Source: Paenibacillaceae bacterium (GTDB lineage Bacteria; Bacillota; Bacilli; Paenibacillales; CANHGK01). Taken from it: 58,624 nucleotides of DNA. Positions 1 to 8,666 of the stretch are shown in pieces. Position 1 is the stretch's first letter; each line of letters opens with the position of its first letter. The DNA lies in NCBI GenBank assembly GCA_947460235.1, contig CANHGK010000017.1, positions 1-58,624 on the forward strand, given 5' to 3'. A program made the position numbers and the translations under genes. The notes below the pieces were generated by a model. That model worked only from the letters and a program-made list of their open reading frames with translations. It had not been told where the DNA came from and made no database searches.

Positions 1-1236
1 AAAATTAAAGATGCTGTTGATGGCGGCGCAATTCAGCGTGTGGTTGTTATTGGCGGAGGATATATTGGAATTGAGATGGCGGAAAACTTGCTTGATCGAG
101 GTTTGAATGTCACCGTGATCGAAGCGGGTAAACATATTTTGTCGCCGTTCGATGATGATATGGCGCCTTGGATTGAGAAGGAAGTTCGTGCGAAGCTTCC
201 ATCACTTGTTACTGGTCAAAAAGTATTGGAACTGAACGCAAATGATACGGCAATTGAAATTGTCCTGGATTCAGGCGAACGCATACATGCGGAATTGATT
301 GTTTTAGCCATCGGCGTTTCGCCAGACACTGAATTTTTAGTGGATAGCGGCATCACACTTGGTTCACGAGGTCATATTATTGTTAATGAAAAAATGAACA
401 CATCGGTGACGAACGTCTATGCGGTCGGAGATGCGGTGGAAGTGACACATTTTGTTAACGGTCAAAAAGCAACAATTCCACTTGCAGGACCAGCAAATAA
501 GCAAGGTCGTATTGCTGCAGACCAGATTGCTGGAATCGATACGGGATATTCCGGTACGCAAGGAACAGCAATTATCAAATGGTTTGAATGGACGGCAGCA
601 TGCACAGGCATGAACGAGCGCACGTTGAAACAACTTGGTGTACCATATAAAGTGGTACATGTGCATCCGCAATCGCATGCCTCTTATTATCCAGGTGCTT
701 CACAAATTACCTTGAAGGTTATTTTTGATCCTCAATCGGGTAGAATACTTGGCGCACAAGGTTTCGGAAAAGACGGTGTAGATAAACGGTTGGATGTCAT
801 CGCAACGGTAATTCGCTTACGGGGCACCGTTAATGATTTGGTCGATCTTGAACTTTGTTACGCGCCGCCATTTTCCTCGGCGAAAGATCCAGTAAACATG
901 GCTGGTATGGTCGCTGAAAACATAATGGAAGGGTTAAGTGATGTGGTGACTGCACTAGAGTGGTTGGAAGCGGCGCCAGAAGCGACTAGCGATATTCAAT
1001 TAGTGGATGTCAGGACTCCAGCAGAACATGCACAAGGAAATATTCCGGGGTCTGTGAACATCCCAGTTGATCAATTGCGAACAAGATTATCAGAGTTGGA
1101 TTCCGGCAAACCGGTGTGGGTATATTGCAGAGTGGGATACCGCGGGTATACAGCAGCAAGAATTTTGTTGCAACATGGATTTGGTGAAGTGAAAAATTTA
1201 ACTGGTGGCTATTTGTCATATGCCGCGCTCATTTAA
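1..1236 (+). CDS. CoA-disulfide reductase-like FAD oxidoreductase fused to rhodanese (5' truncated)
   Basis: The reading frame is open from the first base, so the N-terminus lies outside the window. What remains is the NAD(P)-binding fold (VIGGGYIGIEMAE near the left edge), a second FAD contact (NVYAVGDAVE), the dimerisation domain, and a C-terminal rhodanese domain (DVRTPAEHAQGNIPG) whose active-site loop has Cys in VYCRVGYRGY. This order matches the CoADR-rhodanese fusions of Bacilli, which reduce CoA disulfide or per/polysulfides with NAD(P)H and handle sulfane sulfur on the rhodanese Cys. The redox Cys of the FAD domain would sit in the missing part, so activity cannot be confirmed. It ends at a strong hairpin shared with the convergent neighbour. 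Confidence 0.85.
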   Translation, partial: KIKDAVDGGAIQRVVVIGGGYIGIEMAENLLDRGLNVTVIEAGKHILSPFDDDMAPWIEKEVRAKLPSLVTGQKVLELNANDTAIEIVLDSGERIHAELIVLAIGVSPDTEFLVDSGITLGSRGHIIVNEKMNTSVTNVYAVGDAVEVTHFVNGQKATIPLAGPANKQGRIAADQIAGIDTGYSGTQGTAIIKWFEWTAACTGMNERTLKQLGVPYKVVHVHPQSHASYYPGASQITLKVIFDPQSGRILGAQGFGKDGVDKRLDVIATVIRLRGTVNDLVDLELCYAPPFSSAKDPVNMAGMVAENIMEGLSDVVTALEWLEAAPEATSDIQLVDVRTPAEHAQGNIPGSVNIPVDQLRTRLSELDSGKPVWVYCRVGYRGYTAARILLQHGFGEVKNLTGGYLSYAALI

Positions 1237-1245
1237 AACAAATAA

Positions 1246-1284
1246 GGGGAACCTCTTTATACAAAAGGAGGTTCCCACCATTTT
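1246..1284 (+). terminator. Bidirectional terminator
   Basis: An inverted repeat (GGGAACCTC paired with GAGGTTCCC, loop around TTTATACAAAAG) is followed by ACCATTTTTT. It lies between two converging genes and overlaps the last codons of the minus-strand gene. Confidence 0.75.
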
Positions 1285-2228
1285 TTATGCCAACCTAATT
1301 CACTGCGAATCATATTTCCGGCAACGTCAAAGTATAAATTAATGCCAAATGGCATTTTGCGTTTATAACGGAAGCGACGGTCTCGAAGTGAAATCATACA
1401 ACCATCGGTCAACTGATGAATGGTGGTATGCACCCGCTGTGCGAATCCTAAAAAAGTACGTACGCCATCTAAATTGCTCGCTTTTTCTACCAATTCATTG
1501 ATCGGTTGTTCTGCGGGAAGACGGTGGAACAACCGGATCTTTTTCCCGTTTAATTCACCAAGCAATAGGTGATTTTCAGTTTGCACTTCATATTGCCACT
1601 GCCACGGCCAGAACTTCGGTGCAAGTTTGATTCCTTCGGACTGTAATCCGAATCGAGCGCGAATTCGCTTTTTTACACGGATGCGCCAAGATATTCGATA
1701 CAAAATCCACAATGTCATGGAGCAATAAATCAAGTGCCAGCACCAACCATTTGTACTTGGATCGATGAATGTAATGATTACCCCACTGAGATGCATCGCA
1801 AACAAAATTGGATCGAAAATCGGCAGAACATCTGCATGAATCCATTTTTGTGAAAAAGGCAATAACCACTTTGTTCCGTAGTTATTCAATATATCTAACC
1901 CAACATGCATTCCAATGCCGAGCATTGATGCCAACCAAATCGGCCAAAACGATGCGTTCGACTGAAAAAAAAGGATCATCCAAGTAATCGCAGTTGCAAG
2001 GATTGGCCACATTGGCCAAGCATGGGACCATGAACGGTGATATTTTAAATAATATTCAAATCCTTTTGTGCGAATTACAGAATCAAGGTCAGGAACTAGT
2101 GATCCGACAAATGCGGCAATGGCGATGCCTTTTAATGTATTTATATTTGTCACTCCGATGTCTTTTGCAACTTGCTGCAAAAATTGTCCGAGTGAATAGC
2201 CAGTCAACATATGCGTTAAACTATCCAA
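1257..2228 (-). CDS. Membrane-bound metal-dependent hydrolase, YdjM/YfhP family (DUF457)
   Basis: A 323-residue membrane protein. The N-terminal MDSLTHMLTGY, the PDLD segment and the HRSWSHA motif supply the Asp/His pattern typical of the YdjM/DUF457 family of predicted zinc-dependent membrane hydrolases. Several hydrophobic segments follow (about residues 30-170), then a soluble basic C-terminal part. B. subtilis YfhP is the closest family member I can name. The start is TTG, preceded by AGGAGTGATTTAA. The substrate is unknown for the whole family. It stands alone, convergent with the upstream oxidoreductase. Confidence 0.8.
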   Translation of the reverse strand: MDSLTHMLTGYSLGQFLQQVAKDIGVTNINTLKGIAIAAFVGSLVPDLDSVIRTKGFEYYLKYHRSWSHAWPMWPILATAITWMILFFQSNASFWPIWLASMLGIGMHVGLDILNNYGTKWLLPFSQKWIHADVLPIFDPILFAMHLSGVIITFIDPSTNGWCWHLIYCSMTLWILYRISWRIRVKKRIRARFGLQSEGIKLAPKFWPWQWQYEVQTENHLLLGELNGKKIRLFHRLPAEQPINELVEKASNLDGVRTFLGFAQRVHTTIHQLTDGCMISLRDRRFRYKRKMPFGINLYFDVAGNMIRSELGWHKKWWEPPFV

Positions 2229-2342
2229 ATTAAATCACTCCTTTGTCTCATGATAAACAATAGGAGTTAACGCAATTCTGATGATTTGTAAAAATGAAAT
2301 TAACTTGCGTCAATCACCAAAGATTTGAGATACTTAGAACAT

Positions 2343-2372
2343 AAAAAAACCACCTTTCATATGAAAGGCGGT
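2343..2372 (-). terminator. Terminator of the small zinc-ribbon gene
   Basis: The hairpin arms AACCACCTTTCAT and ATGAAAGGCGGTT are followed, read leftward, by a run of T. It sits just after the 74-codon minus-strand gene. Confidence 0.75.
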
Positions 2373-2387
2373 TCGGTCTATCAACAA

Positions 2388-2612
2388 TTAGTCTTCGTTG
2401 CTTAGGCGTGTTCCAATTTTCCAATCCTTCTCATTGTTCAAAGCAACCAAGAACGCTTTGAATGCATTTTGCAACGCGTAAGGCAATGGATTCAAGCAAC
2501 TTGGACAGTTAATCAAATGAAGAACTTCGTTCTCATTTGCAACGCGTTTCAAATACTCAGTTTCTAGAAGAGGAAAAGCAGTTTTGCACTTACCACATTT
2601 CAAGTCTACCAT
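2388..2612 (-). CDS. Small protein with two CxxC knuckles, function unknown
   Basis: A 74-residue protein. Two Cys pairs (CGKC near residues 6-9 and CPSC near 36-39) look like a zinc-ribbon or knuckle, followed by an amphipathic C-terminal half. The ATG at 2612 is chosen because GGGAGG lies upstream and because the zinc knuckle starts directly after it; a longer frame to 2693 has no ribosome site. I do not recognise a named family. It could be a small nucleic-acid-binding or regulatory protein. The gene is monocistronic and closed by its own terminator. Confidence 0.6.
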   Translation of the reverse strand: MVDLKCGKCKTAFPLLETEYLKRVANENEVLHLINCPSCLNPLPYALQNAFKAFLVALNNEKDWKIGTRLSNED

Positions 2613-2743
2613 GTGTAAAATGACCTCCCGGAATATCGTTTGCACACCAAACGAATTTTTTTCGATTAAAAGACGTTGAACGTAGTATATCACATCCCAA
2701 AACGGATAGATATAGATTTTAAACTAAATTAGGGGGTACTATT

Positions 2744-3682
2744 ATGGGTTTTAAAATTGAGTGGATTGGGTATTTGATCTTGATTTATATTTTGTTCAAG
2801 TCAGTAAAAATTGTTCCGCAACAACGCGTATTAATCATTGAGAGATTCGGTAAATTTTCGAGTGCATTGGAACCTGGTTTGAATTTTATTATTCCGTTCG
2901 TGGACCAAGTACGGATTATTCATGATTTGCGCATTCAACAAACGAGCGTCCCACCGCAAACGGTAATTACCAAAGACAATGTTCAAGTATTGATTGACAC
3001 AATCGTATTTTATCAAGTGGTGAATCCTCAATTGGCGACATACGGGATCTCGGATTATGTATACGGTGTTCGTAACATTACAACGGCAACGATGCGTCAA
3101 ATTATCGGTAAACTTGAATTGGACGAAACACTTTCCGGTCGAGAGAAAATTTCGTTGGATATTCGTGTAGCGTTGGATGAAGCGACAGAAAAATGGGGGG
3201 TGCAAATCGAACGCGTAGAAATTATCGATATTAAACCACCAACGGACATTCAGGATTCGATGGATAAACAAATGAAAGCGGAGCGTTCGAAGCGTGCGAT
3301 CATTCTTGAAGCGGAAGCGGCGAAACAAGATATGATTTTACGTGCCGAAGGGGAACGTCAATCAAAAATTTTGCGTGCAGAAGCAGAGCGTGAAGCGATG
3401 ATTCGTGTGGCAGAGGGTAAGAAACAAGCGCAACTATTGGAAGCAGAAGGGGAAGCTTCAGCGATACGTGCGGTTGCAGATGCAGAGAAAAACCGGATTG
3501 AATTGATCAATTCTGCAAACATAAATGAAAGTTTCTTAGCATATCGTTCCATTGATGCACTGAAAGAAGTTGCTAATGGTCCTGCAAATAAAGTCTTCTT
3601 ACCAACGAAAACTGTTGATATGCTTGGTTCGCTAGGCGCAATGGCGGAACTTTTCAAGAGCGAAAAAAAGAAAGATAAATAA
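2744..3682 (+). CDS. SPFH/band 7 (stomatin-prohibitin) membrane protein
   Basis: 312 residues. A single N-terminal membrane segment (about 5-22) is followed by the SPFH domain (about 25-185, VKIVPQQRVLIIERFGKF, then FYQVVNPQLATYG) and a long Glu/Ala/Arg-rich coiled coil (about 175-265) typical of stomatin and QmcA proteins. Such proteins oligomerise as scaffolds at membrane microdomains and often restrain membrane proteases. The usual NfeD partner is not next to it. The ribosome site AGGGGG sits 8 nt before the ATG. Confidence 0.9.
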   Translation: MGFKIEWIGYLILIYILFKSVKIVPQQRVLIIERFGKFSSALEPGLNFIIPFVDQVRIIHDLRIQQTSVPPQTVITKDNVQVLIDTIVFYQVVNPQLATYGISDYVYGVRNITTATMRQIIGKLELDETLSGREKISLDIRVALDEATEKWGVQIERVEIIDIKPPTDIQDSMDKQMKAERSKRAIILEAEAAKQDMILRAEGERQSKILRAEAEREAMIRVAEGKKQAQLLEAEGEASAIRAVADAEKNRIELINSANINESFLAYRSIDALKEVANGPANKVFLPTKTVDMLGSLGAMAELFKSEKKKDK

Positions 3683-3699
3683 TCTTTCTAATCGAATGC

Positions 3700-3728
3700 T
3701 TGAATGAAAATGACAGAATTGGTATGAT
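3700..3728 (+). promoter_or_regulatory. Sigma-A-type promoter for serC
   Basis: TTGAAT and TATGAT are separated by 17 nt, about 50 nt before the serC start. Confidence 0.55.
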
Positions 3729-3777
3729 ATTTTTTGTCTGATTGTAATGTATGTCATGTGAAAAGGTGATTTTACTC

Positions 3778-4866
3778 ATGGGAAAACGAGCGTATAATTT
3801 TAACGCCGGCCCGGCTGCACTGCCGTTGGCCGTATTGGAACGCGCACAAGCGCAATTTGTGGATTTTGAAGGCACAGGCATGTCGATTATGGAGATGTCA
3901 CATCGCGGTGCTGTTTATGAAGCTGTGCACAACGAAGCGAAACAATTATTACTTGAATTATTGGGAGCGCCAGAAGGCTATGAAGTGTTGTTCCTTCAAG
4001 GTGGTGCGACCACTCAATTTTCAATGATCCCGCTTAACTTGCTGAAAGAAGGCACGGTTGGCGCATATGTGAACACCGGTAGCTGGGCAGAGAAAGCTTT
4101 GCAAGAAGCACAAAAAGTAGGCGAGACTGCTGTCATCGCTAGCTCAGAAGCTGAAAAATTCGCATTTATTCCTTCATTTGATGGCGTTGCAATTCCTGAC
4201 AATGCTGCATATGTGCATATTACAACCAACAATACCATCGAAGGCTCACAATTTCATTTTACACCGGAAACAGGCAATATTCCGTTAATCGCGGACATGT
4301 CTAGTGACATTCTTTGCCGTCCGGTAGATGTAAGTAAATATGGTATGATCTATGCTGGTGCTCAAAAGAACCTTGGTCCATCTGGGGTAACTGTTGTTAT
4401 TGCTAAATCGACATTGTTGAAAGAATCACCAAAGTCATTACCTACCATGTTGCGTTATGACATTCATAATAAAAACAACTCTTTGTACAATACGCCACCA
4501 ACATTTTCAATTTACATGGTCAAATTGGTGCTCGAATGGTTGAAAGAGCAAGGTGGTTTAACTGCCGTTGAGAAAGTGAACGAAGCGAAAGCGAAAGTCA
4601 TTTATGACGCGATCGATGATAGCAATGGTTTCTATACAGGAACGGTTGATACTGGTAGCCGCTCATTAATGAACATAACATTCCGTCTTCCTTCTGAAGA
4701 ATTAGAAAAATCATTTGCAAAAGCTTCCGAAGCGGAAGGTTTTGTTGGTTTGAAAGGTCATCGCAGTGTTGGTGGTATGCGTGCATCCACATATAACGCC
4801 GTTCCAATGGAAGCATGTGAGGCGCTTGCTCGCTTTATGAAAGAATTCCAAGCGAAACACGCATGA
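3778..4866 (+). CDS. serC: Phosphoserine aminotransferase
   Basis: 362 residues, the usual length. It transfers the amino group of glutamate to 3-phosphohydroxypyruvate in serine synthesis. It carries the family N-terminus (AYNFNAGPAALP), the substrate-loop region MSIMEMSHRG, and the PLP-lysine segment GAQKNLGPSGV. It ends with a conserved GLKGHRSVGGMRASTYNA region. The start at 3778 is chosen over an in-frame ATG at 3751 because AAAGGTGA lies 8 nt upstream and the conserved N-terminus begins there. trmL follows 18 nt downstream, so both are probably one transcript. Confidence 0.97.
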   Translation: MGKRAYNFNAGPAALPLAVLERAQAQFVDFEGTGMSIMEMSHRGAVYEAVHNEAKQLLLELLGAPEGYEVLFLQGGATTQFSMIPLNLLKEGTVGAYVNTGSWAEKALQEAQKVGETAVIASSEAEKFAFIPSFDGVAIPDNAAYVHITTNNTIEGSQFHFTPETGNIPLIADMSSDILCRPVDVSKYGMIYAGAQKNLGPSGVTVVIAKSTLLKESPKSLPTMLRYDIHNKNNSLYNTPPTFSIYMVKLVLEWLKEQGGLTAVEKVNEAKAKVIYDAIDDSNGFYTGTVDTGSRSLMNITFRLPSEELEKSFAKASEAEGFVGLKGHRSVGGMRASTYNAVPMEACEALARFMKEFQAKHA

Positions 4867-4884
4867 TGTTGAGGGGCGTATAAT

Positions 4885-5349
4885 ATGTCTTTTCATATCG
4901 TGTTGGTCGAACCTGAAATACCGGCGAACACAGGGAATATTTCGCGTACATGTGCTGCAACAGGCAGTATCCTTCATTTGGTAAGGCCGTTAGGCTTTTC
5001 AACGGATGACCGCTATATGAAGCGAGCAGGTCTCGATTACTGGGATTCTGTGAAATTGCACTATCACGATTCATTTGAAGAACTGGTTCAAATGCTTTCG
5101 GGTCATCGTTTTTTTCTGGCGACGACGAAGGCAAACCGAAGTTATCATGAATTTGAGTATCAAGATGGCGATGTCTTTGTATTCGGCAAAGAAACGAAGG
5201 GGCTTGCCCCGCATATTTTGGAACAGTTTCCAGAAACATTAATTCGGGTTCCGATCGGTGATACGGTACGATCTCTAAATTTATCCAACGCCGTTGCAAT
5301 TGTTTTGTTTGAAGGGCTACGACAAGTTGGTTTTCCAAACTTGAGTTAA
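4885..5349 (+). CDS. trmL: tRNA (cytidine/uridine-34 2'-O)-methyltransferase
   Basis: 154 residues, a minimal SPOUT methyltransferase. It 2'-O-methylates the wobble nucleotide of leucine tRNAs using S-adenosylmethionine. Visible motifs are the N-terminal IVLVEPEIPANTGNISR, and the knotted C-terminal SAM site FGKETKGLAP, IRVPIGDTVRSLNLSNA. The gene follows serC and is closed by a strong terminator. Identification is firm because the spacing of all three SPOUT motifs is standard. Confidence 0.95.
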   Translation: MSFHIVLVEPEIPANTGNISRTCAATGSILHLVRPLGFSTDDRYMKRAGLDYWDSVKLHYHDSFEELVQMLSGHRFFLATTKANRSYHEFEYQDGDVFVFGKETKGLAPHILEQFPETLIRVPIGDTVRSLNLSNAVAIVLFEGLRQVGFPNLS

Positions 5350-5353
5350 ACAT

Positions 5354-5402
5354 AACCTTGTATGGACAAGTAGATTGTACTTGTTCATACAAGGTTTTTT
5401 AT
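5354..5402 (+). terminator. Terminator after trmL
   Basis: The hairpin AACCTTGTATG...CATACAAGGTT has inner arms ACAAGT/ACTTGT and is followed by a T-run. Confidence 0.85.
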
Positions 5403-5473
5403 GCCAAAAATCTTCTGATGATATTTCTTAGAATTAGTACCAATTTGCTTGAAGGTGATAATTATTGGATTCG

Positions 5474-5502
5474 TTGACTGACAACTTGAAAATGAGTAAT
5501 AT
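5474..5502 (+). promoter_or_regulatory. Sigma-A-type promoter for the AbrB-like gene
   Basis: TTGACT and TAATAT are separated by 17 nt and lie about 40 nt before the TTG start. Confidence 0.6.
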
Positions 5503-5541
5503 AGAAAATGAGGTAAGATGTTAGGAAGAAGGTGGAAATTC

Positions 5542-5802
5542 TTGAAGGCTGTTGGTGTTGTAAGAAAGGTAGATCAACTAGGTCGAATTGTGTTACCAAA
5601 GTCATTGCGTAAGCGTTACGCATTGAACGAAGGAGAACCTGTAGAGATCCTCGTTCTTGGAGATCAAATTATTCTTGAGAAATTCAAGCCCCGTTGCGTG
5701 TTTTGTACGTCTATTGATGCAGTAAGTGAGTTTAACGAAAAACATGTTTGTAGTAGTTGTATAAGCGAATTAAACGAGTTAGTAAATCACTTGCCAGCTT
5801 AA
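5542..5802 (+). CDS. AbrB/SpoVT-family transition-state regulator with C-terminal zinc knuckle
   Basis: 86 residues. The N-terminal swapped-hairpin DNA-binding domain is clear (VGVVRKVDQLGRIVLPKSLR, then EGEPVEILVLGDQIILEKF, residues about 3-52). The C-terminal part holds two CxxC pairs (CVFC and CSSC), as in the zinc-containing AbrB proteins common in Clostridia. The TTG at 5542 is chosen because AGAAGGTGG lies 6 nt upstream and the family N-terminus (MKAVGVVRKVD) starts there. It is expected to act as a DNA-binding dimer or tetramer in growth-phase control; targets cannot be read from the sequence. Confidence 0.88.
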   Translation: MKAVGVVRKVDQLGRIVLPKSLRKRYALNEGEPVEILVLGDQIILEKFKPRCVFCTSIDAVSEFNEKHVCSSCISELNELVNHLPA

Positions 5803-5816
5803 CTGAAATAGTAAAA

Positions 5817-5852
5817 AACGCATCTCTTGGCTAAGCCGAGAGATGCGTTTTT
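5817..5852 (+). terminator. Terminator after the AbrB-like gene (possibly bidirectional)
   Basis: The hairpin AACGCATCTCT...AGAGATGCGTT is followed by Ts. The opposite strand also shows a T-rich flank, so it may close the convergent small gene too. Confidence 0.8.
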
Positions 5853-5867
5853 GCATTGCGTATACAA

Positions 5868-5966
5868 TTAAATTCCTGGAGTTTTATCTTTGTTATATGC
5901 TGCAGTCAAAATACTGCCCACAAAAAGCAGTAACACGACTACTGTGATGTAAAACGCTGCACCCAT
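5868..5966 (-). CDS. Very small membrane protein (32 residues)
   Basis: Translation gives a single hydrophobic helix (AAFYITVVVLLLFVGSIL, residues about 3-20) and a short polar tail ending KDKTPGI. A strong ribosome site, GAGGAGG, lies 9 nt before the ATG, which argues for a real gene despite its size. It resembles in design the many single-helix peptides of Bacilli that modulate membrane complexes, but I cannot assign a family. It is convergent with the AbrB-like gene. Confidence 0.55.
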   Translation of the reverse strand: MGAAFYITVVVLLLFVGSILTAAYNKDKTPGI

Positions 5967-6009
5967 GAAATGAGCCTCCTCTGATTCATCGTTGTAACTC
6001 TATTATATA

Positions 6010-6762
6010 TTAGCTTTCCGGAAGCTTCAAATTGTTTTCTTGCATGGGATTTGTCCATTTTGTGTTCCAATCAGCATATTCCAATTTACCGGTTTCGGTA
6101 ATGGTGTAAAATGGCCTTGGTTGCTTTCCTTTTAAATTTAGTTTCGGATCATGGCGTTCGAACCATCCGTAAACATTTGTCCGCAAAATATCGCTTGTGC
6201 GTACTACACCGCTTTGTTTTCGCACGTCAAGCGCCGATAATCCTTGCTCGTGTTGAATCAGCGAATAAGCGATTGTAATTGCTTGTTCACGATATGCAGT
6301 TAGCAATTTTTTTCGTGTGCTACCTCCGCGATTTTGATTGGATTTACGCGTCGAAAATTCTTTCATTAGTGCTTTGCGTTTCTTTGATTTTCTAATTGGT
6401 TTGGAAGTCGTTCGAGACGTTGGAGTAACGACTTCAAGAACAATATATTCACTGGTTACGAAAAGAAGTCCAATGTTCATCGCACGGCAAATCATTTTCC
6501 AATCGGATGCTCGTTTACGTTGGCTTGGTTCAGGAATTGCGACGTATACCGTCGAAGATATCTTTTTGCGCCGAGCAGCTTGGGTGAGTAATTGAATATT
6601 AAATGAAAGTTTTAATTCGATCAGAACTGGTTCTTCTTGGGCGCGTATCGCAACGACATCACAGTCTTTAACTTCGCCCTTCACTTCATAGCCTTGTGAC
6701 TGCCAAAACGCCTCTACAGGCTCATACAACGATTGCTCATCTGGAAAAGGATTCGCGCTCAA
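6010..6762 (-). CDS. DUF2161-type putative PD-(D/E)XK nuclease-like protein
   Basis: About 250 residues. The N-terminal half carries a PD-(D/E)XK-like core (DCDVVAIRA followed by VLIELKL, residues about 33-52), typical of DUF2161 predicted phosphodiesterases. A Lys/Arg-rich linker (about 130-160) leads to a C-terminal winged-helix-like part (IAYSLIQHEQGLSALDVRKQ, DILRTNVYGWFER). A TTG at 6762 follows AAAGGAG by about 11 nt; a TTG at 6795 has no ribosome site. Nuclease activity has not been shown for the family to my knowledge. No restriction-modification partner is nearby. Confidence 0.75.
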   Translation of the reverse strand: MSANPFPDEQSLYEPVEAFWQSQGYEVKGEVKDCDVVAIRAQEEPVLIELKLSFNIQLLTQAARRKKISSTVYVAIPEPSQRKRASDWKMICRAMNIGLLFVTSEYIVLEVVTPTSRTTSKPIRKSKKRKALMKEFSTRKSNQNRGGSTRKKLLTAYREQAITIAYSLIQHEQGLSALDVRKQSGVVRTSDILRTNVYGWFERHDPKLNLKGKQPRPFYTITETGKLEYADWNTKWTNPMQENNLKLPES

Positions 6763-6933
6763 TCTGTAATGGGCTCCTTTTTTAGTTAAAATCAAATTTG
6801 TATAAATCGTAGGTATTGATTAAGATTACATGAGGAGACTTGTTGATGCAATAGAATTGTTCGATCATCAACATCGTAAAATTGACACATTATTTAGTGG
6901 TGCGATTTGACTGAGATACGTTTGAAGTAAAGT

Positions 6934-6968
6934 AAAACCCCCATTCATAGAATTGAATGGGGGTTTAT
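6934..6968 (-). terminator. Terminator of the mal/amylase operon
   Basis: AAACCCCCATTCA and TGAATGGGGGTTT pair around TAGAAT. The T-run extends on both strands, and the hairpin lies directly after the amylase stop. Confidence 0.85.
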
Positions 6969-6970
6969 TT

Positions 6971-8662
6971 TTATTTTTTGAGGAAAACGGTGTTGTAAGG
7001 TTCGATCGTTACGATATTGTCTTTCATTTTGGAGATTGTGCCAGTTTGCGCAACAATCGTATTAAAGTCTTGATCGTTCAATGGAATTTCCTGCGGTTTT
7101 GCAGTTAAGTTATGAATGACTAAGATTTGATCGTTTTCTGTTTTTCGGATATACCCCATGACGTTCGTATTTTCAATGGAGTAATCAAATAATTGGCCGG
7201 ATTGTAGTGCAGGTTCACTCATCCGTAAATGTATCAAGTTACGGTAATGTGAAAGTAACGAGTTCGGATCAGCGGTCTCTGCTTCAACGGAAACGGGCTG
7301 ATCGGAGTTGTCACGAGATGGTTCCCAATGCGTTTTTCCTTCGCCATCGCTACCGTCTTTGTACCATAAGAATGGTTCACGAATGTATTCGTCTGGCTTG
7401 CGACCTTGCATTCCGATTTCTTCTCCATAATAAATGAATGGAGTACCCGGTATGGTTAAAAGTAGTGAAGCGGCCATGCGAGCATGATTCAAATCGCCGA
7501 ACATTTGACTAGCTGTGCGGTCAATATCATGGTTTGTTAAAAACACGCTATCTACCGCTTCGCCTTGCGATTGTTGACGATACAATTTGAACACATTTCC
7601 GATCGTGCTTTGAAGTGCCGATGCACGTTCTGATGAAGCGGAACTTAGTAATTGTTTTGCTAATTCAAAATTAAATCCGCTTGTTAATGCTTGATTTAAT
7701 TGAGGAGCGACAATAATTGGGGAGTCCCAAATTTCACCGACAACAAATGCGTCTGGTTTTACTGCATTCAAGCCCGCACGAAATTCTTGCCAAAACTTCT
7801 GATTGTTCGCAGTTGTTTTGGGATCAATTCGATCCGTAGGGAAGTTCTCGTAAAGATGTTTCGCAGCATCTAGGCGGAAGCCGTCAATGCCAAGTTTCAA
7901 CCAATATTGACCGACATTAATGATTTCTTTACGAACTTCTGGCTCATCAAAATTCAAGTCAGGCATGTTGTTCGAAAAAATTGCCATGTAATGTTTTTTG
8001 TCTCTTCCATAGAATGCAGGTCCACCGAACGGACTGCGTGAACCAGGTGAATAGCCGTGATCTTCTGCCCACACATACCAATTGTGGTATGTGCTTTTAT
8101 CATTCATTAACGCGTCCACAAACCAAGGATGTTTGTAGCTTGTATGATTGAATGCAACGTCTAAAATGATTTTAATGCCTCGTTTATGGGCTTGGTTAAC
8201 AAGTTCAACTAGATCTGCTTTTGTTCCATATTGAGGATTTACTTCATAGTAATCCGAAATATCGTATCCATGATAACTGGTTGATTTGAAAATAGGCATA
8301 AGCCAAATTCCAGTAACACCTAAATCAGAAGTGGTCTTTGCGTCTCCATCATTTAGATAATCTAACTTTTTGGTGATCCCCTTGAGGTCACCAACGCCAT
8401 CTCCGTCCGAATCATAAAATGAACGAACAAAGATTTCGTAAAATACGCCCTTATTACTCGAAGTTAATAATGCATCATCTGAAACCGGTGGAGGTGTTGC
8501 GATAACAAGTCCCACTTGAGAAGAAGGACCAGGTGAAGTTGAATCCTTCACTTGGTCCCCAGTTGTTTCAGCATGTGATGAACATCCATTCAAAATGAGT
8601 AATATCGCAGGGACGATTAAAAGACCCGAAAGCGATTTGAATGAAAGTTTCACGGTTTTCAT
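6971..8662 (-). CDS. Lipoprotein alpha-amylase, GH13 (GH13_36-like)
   Basis: 563 residues. A lipobox (LNGC, Cys27) follows a hydrophobic signal, so the enzyme should be anchored on the outer face of the membrane. The four GH13 regions are present: DVAFNH (168-173), GFRLD with nucleophile Asp265, VVGE with acid/base Glu310, and TNHD with Asp379. The start VFYEIFVRSFYDSDGDGVGD (about 73-92) resembles the GH13_36 maltodextrin-active amylases. It hydrolyses alpha-1,4-glucans, probably trimming oligosaccharides for the adjacent MalEFG importer. ATG 8662 has AAAGGATG upstream; a longer frame to 8701 overlaps malG. It is the last gene of malE-malF-malG-amy, 4 nt after malG. Confidence 0.93.
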   Translation of the reverse strand: MKTVKLSFKSLSGLLIVPAILLILNGCSSHAETTGDQVKDSTSPGPSSQVGLVIATPPPVSDDALLTSSNKGVFYEIFVRSFYDSDGDGVGDLKGITKKLDYLNDGDAKTTSDLGVTGIWLMPIFKSTSYHGYDISDYYEVNPQYGTKADLVELVNQAHKRGIKIILDVAFNHTSYKHPWFVDALMNDKSTYHNWYVWAEDHGYSPGSRSPFGGPAFYGRDKKHYMAIFSNNMPDLNFDEPEVRKEIINVGQYWLKLGIDGFRLDAAKHLYENFPTDRIDPKTTANNQKFWQEFRAGLNAVKPDAFVVGEIWDSPIIVAPQLNQALTSGFNFELAKQLLSSASSERASALQSTIGNVFKLYRQQSQGEAVDSVFLTNHDIDRTASQMFGDLNHARMAASLLLTIPGTPFIYYGEEIGMQGRKPDEYIREPFLWYKDGSDGEGKTHWEPSRDNSDQPVSVEAETADPNSLLSHYRNLIHLRMSEPALQSGQLFDYSIENTNVMGYIRKTENDQILVIHNLTAKPQEIPLNDQDFNTIVAQTGTISKMKDNIVTIEPYNTVFLKK

Positions 8663-8666
8663 AGTA

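Noticed and set aside
4835-5392. 185-codon minus-strand frame over trmL
   Set aside because: It overlaps the whole trmL gene and its terminator, and the translation has no family features.
6830-6910. A 26-codon plus-strand ORF (starting MRRLVDAIELFDHQHRKIDT) between the DUF2161 gene and the amylase terminator
   Set aside because: It has a faint hemerythrin-like flavour but no ribosome site and is far too short. It may be chance.
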